From JAKALX01 sp964508715 (lineage in GTDB: Bacteria > Chloroflexota > Dehalococcoidia > Tepidiformales > Tepidiformaceae): a stretch of 17,513 nt of DNA. Below, piece by piece: positions 8,267 through 16,063 of the stretch (positions within the stretch are counted from its first letter, which is position 1; every line of letters begins with the position of its first letter). The stretch spans positions 1 through 17,513 of the forward strand of contig CAZDUX010000037.1 of assembly GCA_964508715.1 (NCBI GenBank). Direction: 5' to 3'. Below the pieces are notes generated by a model that was given only the letters and a program-made list of their open reading frames with translations, was not told the origin of the DNA and did no database searches. Position numbers and translations under genes: made by a program.

Positions 8267-10009
8267 ATGCCAAGGGTCACGGAGCTTCTCATCACCGGAT
8301 ACCGATCGATCAACGAAGAGATTCGCATCTCGTTCCCACCTGGCATTCCGGTGGTCCTTGTCGGTGAGAACAACGCGGGCAAATCGAACATAGTCCGTGC
8401 ACTGGATCTTGTGATCGGAGAGTCTTATCCGGGGAGTCACGAGCCTGAAGACCATGAGCTCCACGGCCGTTCTAAGAACGGTGAAATTGATATCCAGGCA
8501 TCTGTTAACGGAGTCGTCCATCGTGACCGCCATGGGGAAAGCTCGGTCGATCACTTCCACTGGAAGTGGCCGCCAGACAATCAGGAAAAGCGCTGTTTCT
8601 GGATGGTCATGGCTGGCGGACAACGAAATATCTATGTGGCAAATGAGACGCGCGGCCAATGCGTGTGCATCTACATCGGTGCTGATCGCCGGCTCAGCTA
8701 CCAGCTTAGCTATGTCTCAAAGTTCACGTTCCTTTCCAAGCTCATGTCTCGTTTTCATGACGCCCTCATGGCAGATCCCCACCGTGCAGAGGAGCTCGAA
8801 CACCAGTTCACGCGAATCAAGGAACTGTTCTCTGAGGTTGAGCAGTTCAGGGAGTTTGAAGACAAGCTGCGTGAACACGTCCGAGAGCTCTCGGTCTCGA
8901 TGGACTATGCCCTGGAGGTTGACTTCTCGGCGTACGACCCTTCTCGGTTCTTCCATTCTTTGCGAGTTCAGGCCAAGGAGGGCGGAGAGGTTCGGACCCT
9001 CGAGGAACTTGGTAGCGGCCAGGAGCAGCTGCTAGCACTCGCGTTCATTCAGGCTTACGCCGAAGCGTTCCATGGGGCCGCGGGGCTGGTGCTCATCATC
9101 GATGAGCCCGAAGCCAACCTACATCCACTGGCACAGCAGTGGCTTGCCAAGTCACTGGGCAGGCTTGCGACCGCAGGCTGCCAGGTGGTACTCACTACGC
9201 ACAGTCCTGCGTTCATCAATATCGAGTGGTTGCCTGGCCTCGTCCTTGTGAAAAAGGAGGACGGGGCGACGACAGTCGTCCAGCAGACGGCGGCTGAACT
9301 TGCTAACTATTGCGTGGAGCATGGGGCACTCGCTGGAAAAGCCACGGAGAAGTCTATCCTTCCGTTCTACGCAGCCGCCGCCACGCAGACGATCCTCTCG
9401 GGCTTTTTCGCGCGTGCCGTTGTGTTGGTCGAAGGCGAATCTGAAGCACTCGCCCTTCCGGTGTACTTCGCGAATCTCGGGCTCGACACCGAGAAAGCCG
9501 GAATCGCGATCATCCCGGTCGGAGGCGCAACTTCGCTTGCTCGCTGGTGGCGCCTCTTCACGGCTTACGGAGTTCCAACCTACGTAATCGTCGATAACGA
9601 CATCAGAGACCCCGGCGACACTCGCGAGCGTCAGCTCAATGGGCAACGTGATGTCCTTCGTACGTTGGACGTCCCTGACGAGGAGGTGGAGGGTCTGCTC
9701 CAGAGTCCTGCTATGCTCGTGACCGACCGTTTTGCGGTCTTCGCTGGCGATTTTGAGCGTTGTCTGCGAAAGCTGGCAGACCCGAGCTATTCCAAGTTTG
9801 AAGCAGAGGGCCGGGTGGAGTTCGGTCTTGCTGGTGCGAACGTGAAACCGCTGCTGGCTCGCTATGTCGCTGGCCGAATCGCTTTGGCTGAGTTTCCAGA
9901 GATGAAGCAGCGGTTGACATCGCTGCGAGACTCGATTGCATCGCTCTTGAAGACCGGGCACGGCGAGGCTTCGGATCAGGAACCGGAGGTGGCTGAAGGT
10001 GCCGTTTGA
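8267..10009 (+). CDS. OLD-family nuclease: ABC-type ATPase with C-terminal TOPRIM domain
   Basis: The protein is 580 residues from the ATG after TAGGAG. The N-terminal ATPase has Walker A GENNAGKS at 33-40, an ABC-like signature ELGSGQEQLLAL, Walker B LVLIIDEPEANLHP with DE at 279-280 and the H-loop TTHSP near 311. A middle charged segment (ELEHQFTRIKELFSEVEQF) looks coiled-coil. The C-terminal TOPRIM domain shows VLVEGESEA with Glu389, IIPVGGATS and VDNDIRD with the DxD at 443 and 445, so the metal-binding residues are intact. OLD proteins are ATP-regulated DNA nicking or cleaving enzymes in phage-exclusion systems (P2 Old, GajA, PARIS-like AAA proteins). No UvrD-type GajB partner is adjacent, so this is not Gabija. 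The stop overlaps the start of the next gene by 11 bp. GC3 is roughly 60% by hand count on a sample, lower than in the flanking methylase core, which suggests separate acquisition. Confidence 0.88.
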   Translation: MPRVTELLITGYRSINEEIRISFPPGIPVVLVGENNAGKSNIVRALDLVIGESYPGSHEPEDHELHGRSKNGEIDIQASVNGVVHRDRHGESSVDHFHWKWPPDNQEKRCFWMVMAGGQRNIYVANETRGQCVCIYIGADRRLSYQLSYVSKFTFLSKLMSRFHDALMADPHRAEELEHQFTRIKELFSEVEQFREFEDKLREHVRELSVSMDYALEVDFSAYDPSRFFHSLRVQAKEGGEVRTLEELGSGQEQLLALAFIQAYAEAFHGAAGLVLIIDEPEANLHPLAQQWLAKSLGRLATAGCQVVLTTHSPAFINIEWLPGLVLVKKEDGATTVVQQTAAELANYCVEHGALAGKATEKSILPFYAAAATQTILSGFFARAVVLVEGESEALALPVYFANLGLDTEKAGIAIIPVGGATSLARWWRLFTAYGVPTYVIVDNDIRDPGDTRERQLNGQRDVLRTLDVPDEEVEGLLQSPAMLVTDRFAVFAGDFERCLRKLADPSYSKFEAEGRVEFGLAGANVKPLLARYVAGRIALAEFPEMKQRLTSLRDSIASLLKTGHGEASDQEPEVAEGAV

Positions 10010-13000
10010 CGTTTTCAAGCTGCGAGAGAAGGTCGTCGACGAATACCGCCAATACGTGGAGAGCTTTGTCCATATCCTGGATCGGCGCATCGACGAGTTT
10101 GTCCGCAAGGAGCTGAACCGCGACGAGGGCGACGGCGGCGTGCTCTGGCCGCACGCGATCCTCCAACTTAACCCCGCGTTCGTGAAGGACAGCCGTCTCG
10201 GCCAACTGGCCGATAGCGGCGAGTTGGCGCCGGAAACCGCGAAGTTCTTTGACCGCGACATCGAGCTCTGGCGGCATCAGCGCGAGGCGCTCGATATCGC
10301 ACAGCGCGGCGAGTCGTACGTGGTCACAACGGGCACCGGCTCGGGCAAGAGCCTCACCTACCTCGTGCCGATCGTCGATTCGGTCTTCCGGCACGACCCG
10401 GCGCACCATTCTGTGCGGGCGATCATCGTCTACCCCATGAACGCGCTCATCAACAGCCAGATGAAGGCGCTGAAGGACTACGCAGAGGCATCGGGTGGTT
10501 TCGGCCTGCGCTTCGACCAGTACACCGGGCAGGAGCGCGAGGAGGATCGGGCACGCATCCTCGCAGACCCGCCGCACATCCTGCTTACCAACTACGTGAT
10601 GCTCGAGTACATGCTGCTTCGCCCTCGTGAGCGGCCGCTGGTCGAGACAGCCACGCGCGATCTGCGCTTCCTCGTCATGGACGAACTGCATTTCTACCGT
10701 GGCCGGCAGGGCGCCGATGTCGCGATGCTCTTGCGGCGGCTCCAACAGCGCGCGGGACACTCACTGCAGTGCATCGGCACCAGCGCCACGCTGGCGACCG
10801 GCACGTCCCGCACTGAGCGGCAGACGGTTATCGCCGAGGTTGGATCGAAACTCTTCGGAGCCACAGTGAAGCCCGAGAACGTTGTCGAAGAAACCCTTCA
10901 GCGCATGGCCGTTGTGCCGGTACCGAGCGGGGCGGAACTCAAGGCCGCGGTGCTCGCGCCGCCTCCGGGCCGAAGCGCCACAGAGGTCGTTGCGCACCCG
11001 CTCGCGGCATGGACCGAAGAGGCGTTCGGGCTGGCGACAGACGAGGACGGGCGGCTCATTCGCCGCCCACCGGAGACGTTCACCGGCGTCGTGAAGCGCC
11101 TGGCCGACGAGACGGGGCTCGCCCAGGCACTTTGCCGCGAGAAGCTCCAGGCGGTGCTCGAAGCGGGGAACGAAGCCGAGTTCGTGCCGGGACAGCCGGT
11201 CTTTGCCTTCCGGCTGCACCAGTTCCTCTCGTCAGGGAGCTCCGTCTTCGCCACCTTTGAGGACCCTGCCGAGCGCGTGCTCACCATGGACGCACAGTAT
11301 GTCACCGGCGACGACCGGCTGCTTTCGCCGCTGGCCTTCTGCCGGGAGTGCGGGCAGGAGTACTACCTCGTATCGAAGATCGAAGACAAGAACGGGGAGG
11401 AGCGCCTCATCCCGCGTTCGCCTATGGTCAGCGGCTCCTACGAGGAGGCTGAGGGCGATGCGGGTTACTTCTCCGTTGAGGACGGGAGTCTCTGGCGCGG
11501 CGACGAGGACGAGCTGCCGGACGACTGGTTCGACCAGCTCAAGCGTGGCCCGCGGATCAAGCCGGCGTACGCCAAGCACGTACCGCAGGAGGTGCGAGTC
11601 GCAGCGGACGGCCTGTTGCACGGCGGGAAAGGTATCAGCGGCTGGTTCCAGCCTTCGCCGCTACTCCTCTGCCTGCGCTGCAGAGCAGCCTACACCACCA
11701 AGGACGGCGAGTACCGCAAGCTTTCCTCACTCAGCCAGACTGCGCGTTCGACGGCGACGACGGTCACCGTAAGTTCGGCCATCGCCGGTATGCGCGCAGA
11801 CGGTTCAATCGAACCCGAAGCACAGAAGGTCTTGAGCTTCACGGACAACCGGCAGGATGCCTCGCTGCAGGCCGGGCATTTGAACGACTTCGTGCAGGTG
11901 GCCCAGCTGCGAGCGGCTATCGTCACGGCGATGGAGAAGCTGGGCCGGCCGCTCGAATTCAGCGAACTCGGTACCGTGCTGTTCGAAGCGCTGGAGTTTC
12001 CCAACCAGGAGTTCATGCGGGAGCCAGTCTCTTCAGGTCCCGGGTACGAGGCCGCGAAGAAGGCGATGGTTGACCTGCTGGAGTACCGCGCTCTCGAGGA
12101 CCTGGGGCGGACCTGGCGTGTCACGCAGCCGAACCTGGAACAGTGCGGCCTGCTGCGGGTCGATTACCTCGGGCTCGAGGAACTTGCGCGAGAGGACGCC
12201 AATTGGGCCGGGATGCCCGAGATGCCGCTCGCGCAGCCGTCGAAGCGCATTGAGGTGTTGCGGGCGCTGCTCGACCACCTGCGCAGCGGCCTTGTCATCG
12301 AAGCTGATTCGCTGACCGTTGACCGGGTTCGGCAGCTGAAGAAGAGCAGCAACTCGTGGCTGGCCGAGCCGTGGCCGCTCGAACAGGATGAAGATGGGTC
12401 GCTTTCGGGGGAAGCCCTGTTGCCGGGGATCGAACCCGAGCGCCACGAGCGGCAGGGCGTAATGCGCCTTGGTTTGCGTTCGGCTGTCTCTCGGTACCTT
12501 CGCTCGAAGCACACATGGGATATCGAACAGAATCTAGGCGCAGCAGAAGCTGAGGAATTGGTCCTCGGGATAGTGAAAGTGCTCCGGGGTCACATTCTCA
12601 CGGTGACGCGGGCAAGAGATGGCAGCGACCGCGGAGTGCGCATCATAGCCGGGGCGATTCGCTGGGCCACGGCGAATGGTTTGGTGCCGCCGCCGGATCG
12701 AGTGCGGACGCGCTCGCTTCACATCAGGCGCGAGGTCAATGCACGCCCGGCGAACACGTATTTCCAGCAGCTCTATCGCTCGGGAGCGCAGTCTCTGCGT
12801 GGTATCGTCGGTCACGAACACACGGGCCAGGTCGATGCGGATGACCGGGCGGAACGAGAGCGACTGTTCCGGGAAGGCCGGCTCCCTGTCCTTTTTTGTT
12901 CCCCGACGATGGAGCTCGGCGTTGACATCCGCGACCTGAACGCCGTCCACCTTCGGAACATCCCGCCAACTCCGGCCAACTACGCACAAAGGAGTGGCCG

Positions 13001-15050
13001 TGCGGGACGAGGCGGACGTCCGGCACTCATCGCCGCCTTTGCAGCACAGGGCAACGTGCACGACCAGTACTTCTTCAAGCGGCGCCAGGAGATGGTCGCA
13101 GGAGCCGTGCGACCCGCGCGGATGGATGTTCGTAACAAGGAGCTTCTCGAAGCGCACCTGCACTCCACCTGGCTCGCGACAGTTGGAGTTCCGCTTGGTT
13201 CAGGGATGCGGGAAGTGCTCGACGTAGACCTGCCGGCTGCACCGCTTCTCGACGGCATTCGCACGCAGATCGAGGATCGCAAGCACATTGGGCCCGCCAT
13301 CGAAGCGTGCCGCCAGGTGCTGGCTCAGGTGCCCGAGCTCGAGGAGGAGCCCTGGTTCACACCGGGGTGGATTGAGCACGTGGTGGAGGAAGCACCAGCG
13401 CGGTTCGATGGTGCGTTCAATCGATGGCGAGAGCTCTACACCGCAGCGACACGCACTCGAGATGAAGCACGGAAGAAAGTCGACTCCGCTCGCACTTCGG
13501 CCGAAGAACGCCGTGAAGCAGAGCTCCAGGTAAGCGAGTCCCAGCGCGAGATCCAGCTCCTCTGGAACGAGCGAAAGGCGTATGAGGAGTCAGACTTCTA
13601 CCCGTACCGTTACCTGGCTTCAGAGGGCTTCCTCCCGGGCTATAACTTCCCGCGACTTCCCGTGCGCGCGCTCGTCACAGTTGGAGCCAGTACGCGCTCG
13701 ATCCAGCGCCCACGCTTCCTCGGGCTCAGCGAGTTCGGCCCTCAGAACATCATCTATCACGAAGGCCGAAAGCATATGGTCGATTCGTTGGTCCTGCCGC
13801 CATCCGGTGTCCAGGATCGTTTTCGCACGGCGATTCTCTGCAAACAGTGTGGGTACGTTCAGGGAGCGCCGAACCCGGATCTTTGCGAGCACTGCGGCAC
13901 TCGCCTCGACGGAGCCACCTCTGAAACACCTCAGCGCCTGATCGAGCAGCCAACAGTGCGTGCACGCACGCGAGAGCGGATCTCTTCCGAGGAGGAGGAG
14001 CGATCGCGTCGCGGCTTCCACATCACCACGCATTACCGGTTCGTTCCCACCGAACGCCGGCGCAGGCTCGTTGTCGTAGACGGTCAGGGTACCGACCGGC
14101 TGGACGTTCTCTTCGCGCCGGCAGCCGACATCTGGCGTATCAATCATGGTTGGCGCCGGAGCGATCGAAATGGGTTTCGAGTCGAACCACTGACCGGCCG
14201 CTGGCGGAGCCCAACCGCGGAGGCCGTCGCGAATGGGATCGTGGGGGAAGTGAAGCCTTACGTAGTTGATGCTCGGAATCTGCTGCTATTGCGGCCGAAG
14301 GGCCACGACGGAAGCGAAGGCTTTCTGAAGACGCTCCTCTATTCGTTTCAGCGAGGCTTCCAGATTGTGCACCAACTCGAAGAGCAGGAGATCGCGGCGG
14401 AACTGATCGGCCAGGACGACCATCGCCGATTGATGTATTGGGAGGCAGCCGAAGGCGGTACGGGTGCCTGGGAGCGCCTCTACGCGGACCAAGACGGAGT
14501 TGCGAAAGTCGCACGCGAAGCGTTGCGGATCTGTCATTACGACGAGCAAGGGTCAGACTTGGCCGCTGGTACCTGTGCGAGCGCCTGTTACGCCTGCTTG
14601 CTCACATACAGCAATCAGCTGGAACACCGCCACCTCGATCGCCGACTGATCCGCGACTACATGCTCACCCTCGCGAACGGGACCGTGGAGCATCGTGATG
14701 GCGAACGAGACTACGACGCCCAGTATGCCTGGCTCTGTTCAATCACGGATCCGGCTTCCCCGCTCGGGCGCGACTTCTTGGATGCCCTTTACGCTCGGAG
14801 ACTACCGCTCCCCGACGCGGCAGAAAACCGGCCTGCTGCCGACGTGTACGTGCAACCCGACTTCTATTACGAGAGGGAAGGTGTGCCCGGTATCTGCGTC
14901 TTTGTGGATGGCTCAGTGCACAAAGACCCGGAGGTACAGTCACGTGATACGGAAGTGCGTGGGCAGCTCGAGGATCGCGGCTTCCGGGTGGTGGCAATCA
15001 CAGCCGAATTGGAAAAGGGGATTGATTTACTGAGACGGGCGCTACAGTAG
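9999..15050 (+). CDS. Giant DEAD/DELH-box helicase with DUF1998 and Vsr-like C-terminal domain (DrmA-DrmB-like in one chain)
   Basis: The protein is 1683 residues from a GTG with GGAGGT at 9985-9990, overlapping the OLD stop and thus coupled to it. First lobe: LWRHQREALDIA near 90, Walker A TTGTGSGKS at 110-118, YPMNALINSQ, DELHFYRGRQGAD at 228-240 and GTSATLA near 260. A long insertion carries CxxC pairs near 448 (FCRECG) and 557 (CLRC), probable zinc ribbons. Second lobe: FTDNRQDASLQAGHLNDFV near 613, MELGVDIRDL near 972 and QRSGRAGRGG near 997. A CKQCG...CEHCG pair lies near 1280-1297, and the DUF1998 signature EGGTGAWERL with CASACYACLLTYSNQ near 1525. The tail QPDFYYE...CVFVDGSVH...D (about 1617-1655) resembles a Vsr/DUF559-like PD-(D/E)XK fold. 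DISARM DrmA and DrmB split helicase and DUF1998 between two proteins; here both are joined, as in MrfA but more than twice as long. It probably loads on invading DNA and translocates; nuclease activity of the tail is an inference. Confidence 0.85.
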   Translation: MPFDVFKLREKVVDEYRQYVESFVHILDRRIDEFVRKELNRDEGDGGVLWPHAILQLNPAFVKDSRLGQLADSGELAPETAKFFDRDIELWRHQREALDIAQRGESYVVTTGTGSGKSLTYLVPIVDSVFRHDPAHHSVRAIIVYPMNALINSQMKALKDYAEASGGFGLRFDQYTGQEREEDRARILADPPHILLTNYVMLEYMLLRPRERPLVETATRDLRFLVMDELHFYRGRQGADVAMLLRRLQQRAGHSLQCIGTSATLATGTSRTERQTVIAEVGSKLFGATVKPENVVEETLQRMAVVPVPSGAELKAAVLAPPPGRSATEVVAHPLAAWTEEAFGLATDEDGRLIRRPPETFTGVVKRLADETGLAQALCREKLQAVLEAGNEAEFVPGQPVFAFRLHQFLSSGSSVFATFEDPAERVLTMDAQYVTGDDRLLSPLAFCRECGQEYYLVSKIEDKNGEERLIPRSPMVSGSYEEAEGDAGYFSVEDGSLWRGDEDELPDDWFDQLKRGPRIKPAYAKHVPQEVRVAADGLLHGGKGISGWFQPSPLLLCLRCRAAYTTKDGEYRKLSSLSQTARSTATTVTVSSAIAGMRADGSIEPEAQKVLSFTDNRQDASLQAGHLNDFVQVAQLRAAIVTAMEKLGRPLEFSELGTVLFEALEFPNQEFMREPVSSGPGYEAAKKAMVDLLEYRALEDLGRTWRVTQPNLEQCGLLRVDYLGLEELAREDANWAGMPEMPLAQPSKRIEVLRALLDHLRSGLVIEADSLTVDRVRQLKKSSNSWLAEPWPLEQDEDGSLSGEALLPGIEPERHERQGVMRLGLRSAVSRYLRSKHTWDIEQNLGAAEAEELVLGIVKVLRGHILTVTRARDGSDRGVRIIAGAIRWATANGLVPPPDRVRTRSLHIRREVNARPANTYFQQLYRSGAQSLRGIVGHEHTGQVDADDRAERERLFREGRLPVLFCSPTMELGVDIRDLNAVHLRNIPPTPANYAQRSGRAGRGGRPALIAAFAAQGNVHDQYFFKRRQEMVAGAVRPARMDVRNKELLEAHLHSTWLATVGVPLGSGMREVLDVDLPAAPLLDGIRTQIEDRKHIGPAIEACRQVLAQVPELEEEPWFTPGWIEHVVEEAPARFDGAFNRWRELYTAATRTRDEARKKVDSARTSAEERREAELQVSESQREIQLLWNERKAYEESDFYPYRYLASEGFLPGYNFPRLPVRALVTVGASTRSIQRPRFLGLSEFGPQNIIYHEGRKHMVDSLVLPPSGVQDRFRTAILCKQCGYVQGAPNPDLCEHCGTRLDGATSETPQRLIEQPTVRARTRERISSEEEERSRRGFHITTHYRFVPTERRRRLVVVDGQGTDRLDVLFAPAADIWRINHGWRRSDRNGFRVEPLTGRWRSPTAEAVANGIVGEVKPYVVDARNLLLLRPKGHDGSEGFLKTLLYSFQRGFQIVHQLEEQEIAAELIGQDDHRRLMYWEAAEGGTGAWERLYADQDGVAKVAREALRICHYDEQGSDLAAGTCASACYACLLTYSNQLEHRHLDRRLIRDYMLTLANGTVEHRDGERDYDAQYAWLCSITDPASPLGRDFLDALYARRLPLPDAAENRPAADVYVQPDFYYEREGVPGICVFVDGSVHKDPEVQSRDTEVRGQLEDRGFRVVAITAELEKGIDLLRRALQ

Positions 15051-15345
15051 CGAAAGAAGCAGCCTCGGAGGAATCGAGCCATGCCGCCAGCTGCGGTGGA
15101 AGATGTGGGAAGTAAATGTTCGGCATCCTATGTACTGCATTATGTATCTGCCCCAGTGCCTGGGCTCTATATCTCGAAGACGGCTGGGCTGATTCACTCG
15201 GATGCCACATCGAGCCACCGCTAGATGGAGTTGGCTATCAAGCACTCCTGATCGGGTTTGTCCTCCCCGGTCACCTCGCTCAACAGCATCGGTACGGCCT
15301 GGACCAGTGGCCTGCGTGCGCTCTTCGAGCCCCTACCTCAGCTCG
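15051..15345. other. Spacer between defence operon and recombination module
   Basis: About 295 bp with no recognised gene. It lacks a clear rho-independent terminator for the operon. The operon stop lies in a 13-bp dyad, CGCTACAGTAGCG (15040-15052), whose one-base centre makes it a poor hairpin. The only coding candidate is the 47-codon frame listed separately. Confidence 0.4.
15081..15224 (+). CDS. Possible 47-residue small ORF, unrecognised
   Basis: An ATG at 15081 is preceded nine bases upstream by GGAGG (15067-15071), the main argument for it. The peptide starts MPPAAVEDVG and ends DATSSHR before TAG. It has no signal peptide, membrane segment or motif I recognise, and its composition does not show the strong third-position GC of nearby genes, so it may be spurious. 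Confidence 0.2.
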   Translation: MPPAAVEDVGSKCSASYVLHYVSAPVPGLYISKTAGLIHSDATSSHR

Positions 15346-15537
15346 CTAGTTCTTCTCGCCCCCCTTCTGCTTGCCTGCTTCCTGGAGCATGAGCTCCAGT
15401 GCCGAGAGCGGTACGACGATGCGGTTTCCGAAGCGTAGTGCCGGGATCTCACCGCGGGCGATGGCCTCGTACGCACCGTTGCGGCCGATCCCGAGGAGCT
15501 TGGCCGCCTCGCGGACCTGTAACGTAAGTGGATCCAA
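15346..15537 (-). CDS. xis: Excisionase-like HTH protein (Xis / HTH_17 family)
   Basis: The protein is 63 residues from a TTG start with GAGGT about nine bases upstream on the minus strand. The sequence LTLQVREAAKLLGIGRNGAYEAIARGEIPALRFG followed by RIVVPLSALELML is the standard winged-helix excisionase/MerR-like fold: helix-turn-helix, then the small-wing RFGNRIVVP strand pair. Such proteins bend DNA at attachment sites and tip a tyrosine integrase toward excision; they can also act as small transcription regulators. It is divergent from the XRE-integrase pair, with about 106 bp between starts, and its promoter overlaps theirs. The Xis role rests on family plus the adjacent integrase. Confidence 0.75.
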   Translation of the reverse strand: MDPLTLQVREAAKLLGIGRNGAYEAIARGEIPALRFGNRIVVPLSALELMLQEAGKQKGGEKN

Positions 15538-15568
15538 TGCTTGCTTACCTCAGCTAGATTAGTTGTCT

Positions 15569-15597
15569 TTGTCAGTATATCAGGCAGACAGAATACT
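15569..15597 (+). promoter_or_regulatory. Predicted sigma-70 promoter for XRE-integrase operon
   Basis: -35 TTGTCA (15569-15574), a 17-bp spacer, and -10 AATACT (15592-15597). Transcription would start near 15604, downstream of the ATG-like upstream extension of the XRE frame, which supports the TTG start at 15644. It overlaps the opposing excisionase promoter almost completely. Confidence 0.45.
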
Positions 15598-15603
15598 TGT
15601 CAA
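15574..15603 (-). promoter_or_regulatory. Predicted sigma-70 promoter for the excisionase-like gene
   Basis: On the minus strand a consensus -35 TTGACA (15603-15598), an 18-bp spacer and -10 TATACT (15579-15574). This is the best promoter match I found in the window. An AGTAT...ATACT inverted repeat (15574-15578 and 15593-15597) lies within it and is a candidate repressor operator. Confidence 0.55.
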
Positions 15604-15631
15604 TGCCGGTGTTTTTCGCTACCCTGTAAGC

Positions 15632-15636
15632 AGGAG
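15632..15636 (+). promoter_or_regulatory. Ribosome binding site fixing the XRE start
   Basis: AGGAG is seven bases upstream of TTG 15644. The longer frame to 15563 would begin inside the promoter and has no ribosome site. Confidence 0.6.
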
Positions 15637-15643
15637 ACGACCC

Positions 15644-16063
15644 TTGGAAGACTTTGGCAGTTACATCAAAGCCGAGCGGGAGAAGAAAGGGCTCAGCCAG
15701 CACGAACTGGCCACTGGAACCGGCCTCGCACGCTCTACCCTCGGCGCCATCGAGACGGGAGCCATCAAGAAAGTTGACCCGGATACCTTCAACAGGTTAC
15801 AGGAGGCCCTCGACTTCGATCCCCTTACCGCGCTGTGGCGCCAGGGGTACCGGGTTCCACAGCCCTCTGGGAAAGTTGGCCCGGCGATCGACCCTGACCT
15901 CATCCAGTTACTCGAGCGTTTTGGTCCGACCGAGCAAGCCCTGATAGCCAATATTGTCCGGACGATTGCCCGGATGGTAGGAATCCGGCCGCCTGCAAGA
16001 CGCGTGCAACGAGCGCGCAGAAAGAAGGACGAGGACGAAAAGCCGACGAGAGAAAACCAATGA
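15644..16063 (+). CDS. XRE-family transcriptional regulator
   Basis: The protein is 139 residues from the TTG start. The Cro/CI-type helix-turn-helix occupies the first ~65 residues: FGSYIKAEREKKGLSQHELA, TGLARSTLGAIETG and PDTFNRLQEALDFDP. A short C-terminal helix (LIQLLERFGPTEQALIANIVRTI) may dimerise, followed by a very basic tail rich in Arg and Lys (PPARRVQRARRKKDEDEK). It most likely represses the overlapping promoters upstream and so sets the balance between integrase and excisionase, as in phage or ICE switches. Its stop overlaps the integrase ATG (ATGA), so repressor and integrase are co-translated. Confidence 0.8.
   Translation: MEDFGSYIKAEREKKGLSQHELATGTGLARSTLGAIETGAIKKVDPDTFNRLQEALDFDPLTALWRQGYRVPQPSGKVGPAIDPDLIQLLERFGPTEQALIANIVRTIARMVGIRPPARRVQRARRKKDEDEKPTRENQ

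Noticed and set aside
8267..10009. Gabija system (GajA)
   Set aside because: No UvrD/PcrA-like GajB gene is adjacent; the next gene is a DUF1998 helicase.
9152..10760. Minus-strand open frames of over 340 codons opposite OLD and the large helicase
   Set aside because: They cross the junction of two real plus-strand genes and show no protein family features.
15040..15052. 13-bp dyad CGCTACAGTAGCG at the end of the large helicase gene
   Set aside because: A single-base centre cannot form a normal loop and no T-tract follows; likely chance.
15382..15399. Perfect 7-bp stem hairpin CTGGAGC/GCTCCAG
   Set aside because: It lies inside the excisionase coding region with no T-run on either strand, so it is not called a terminator.
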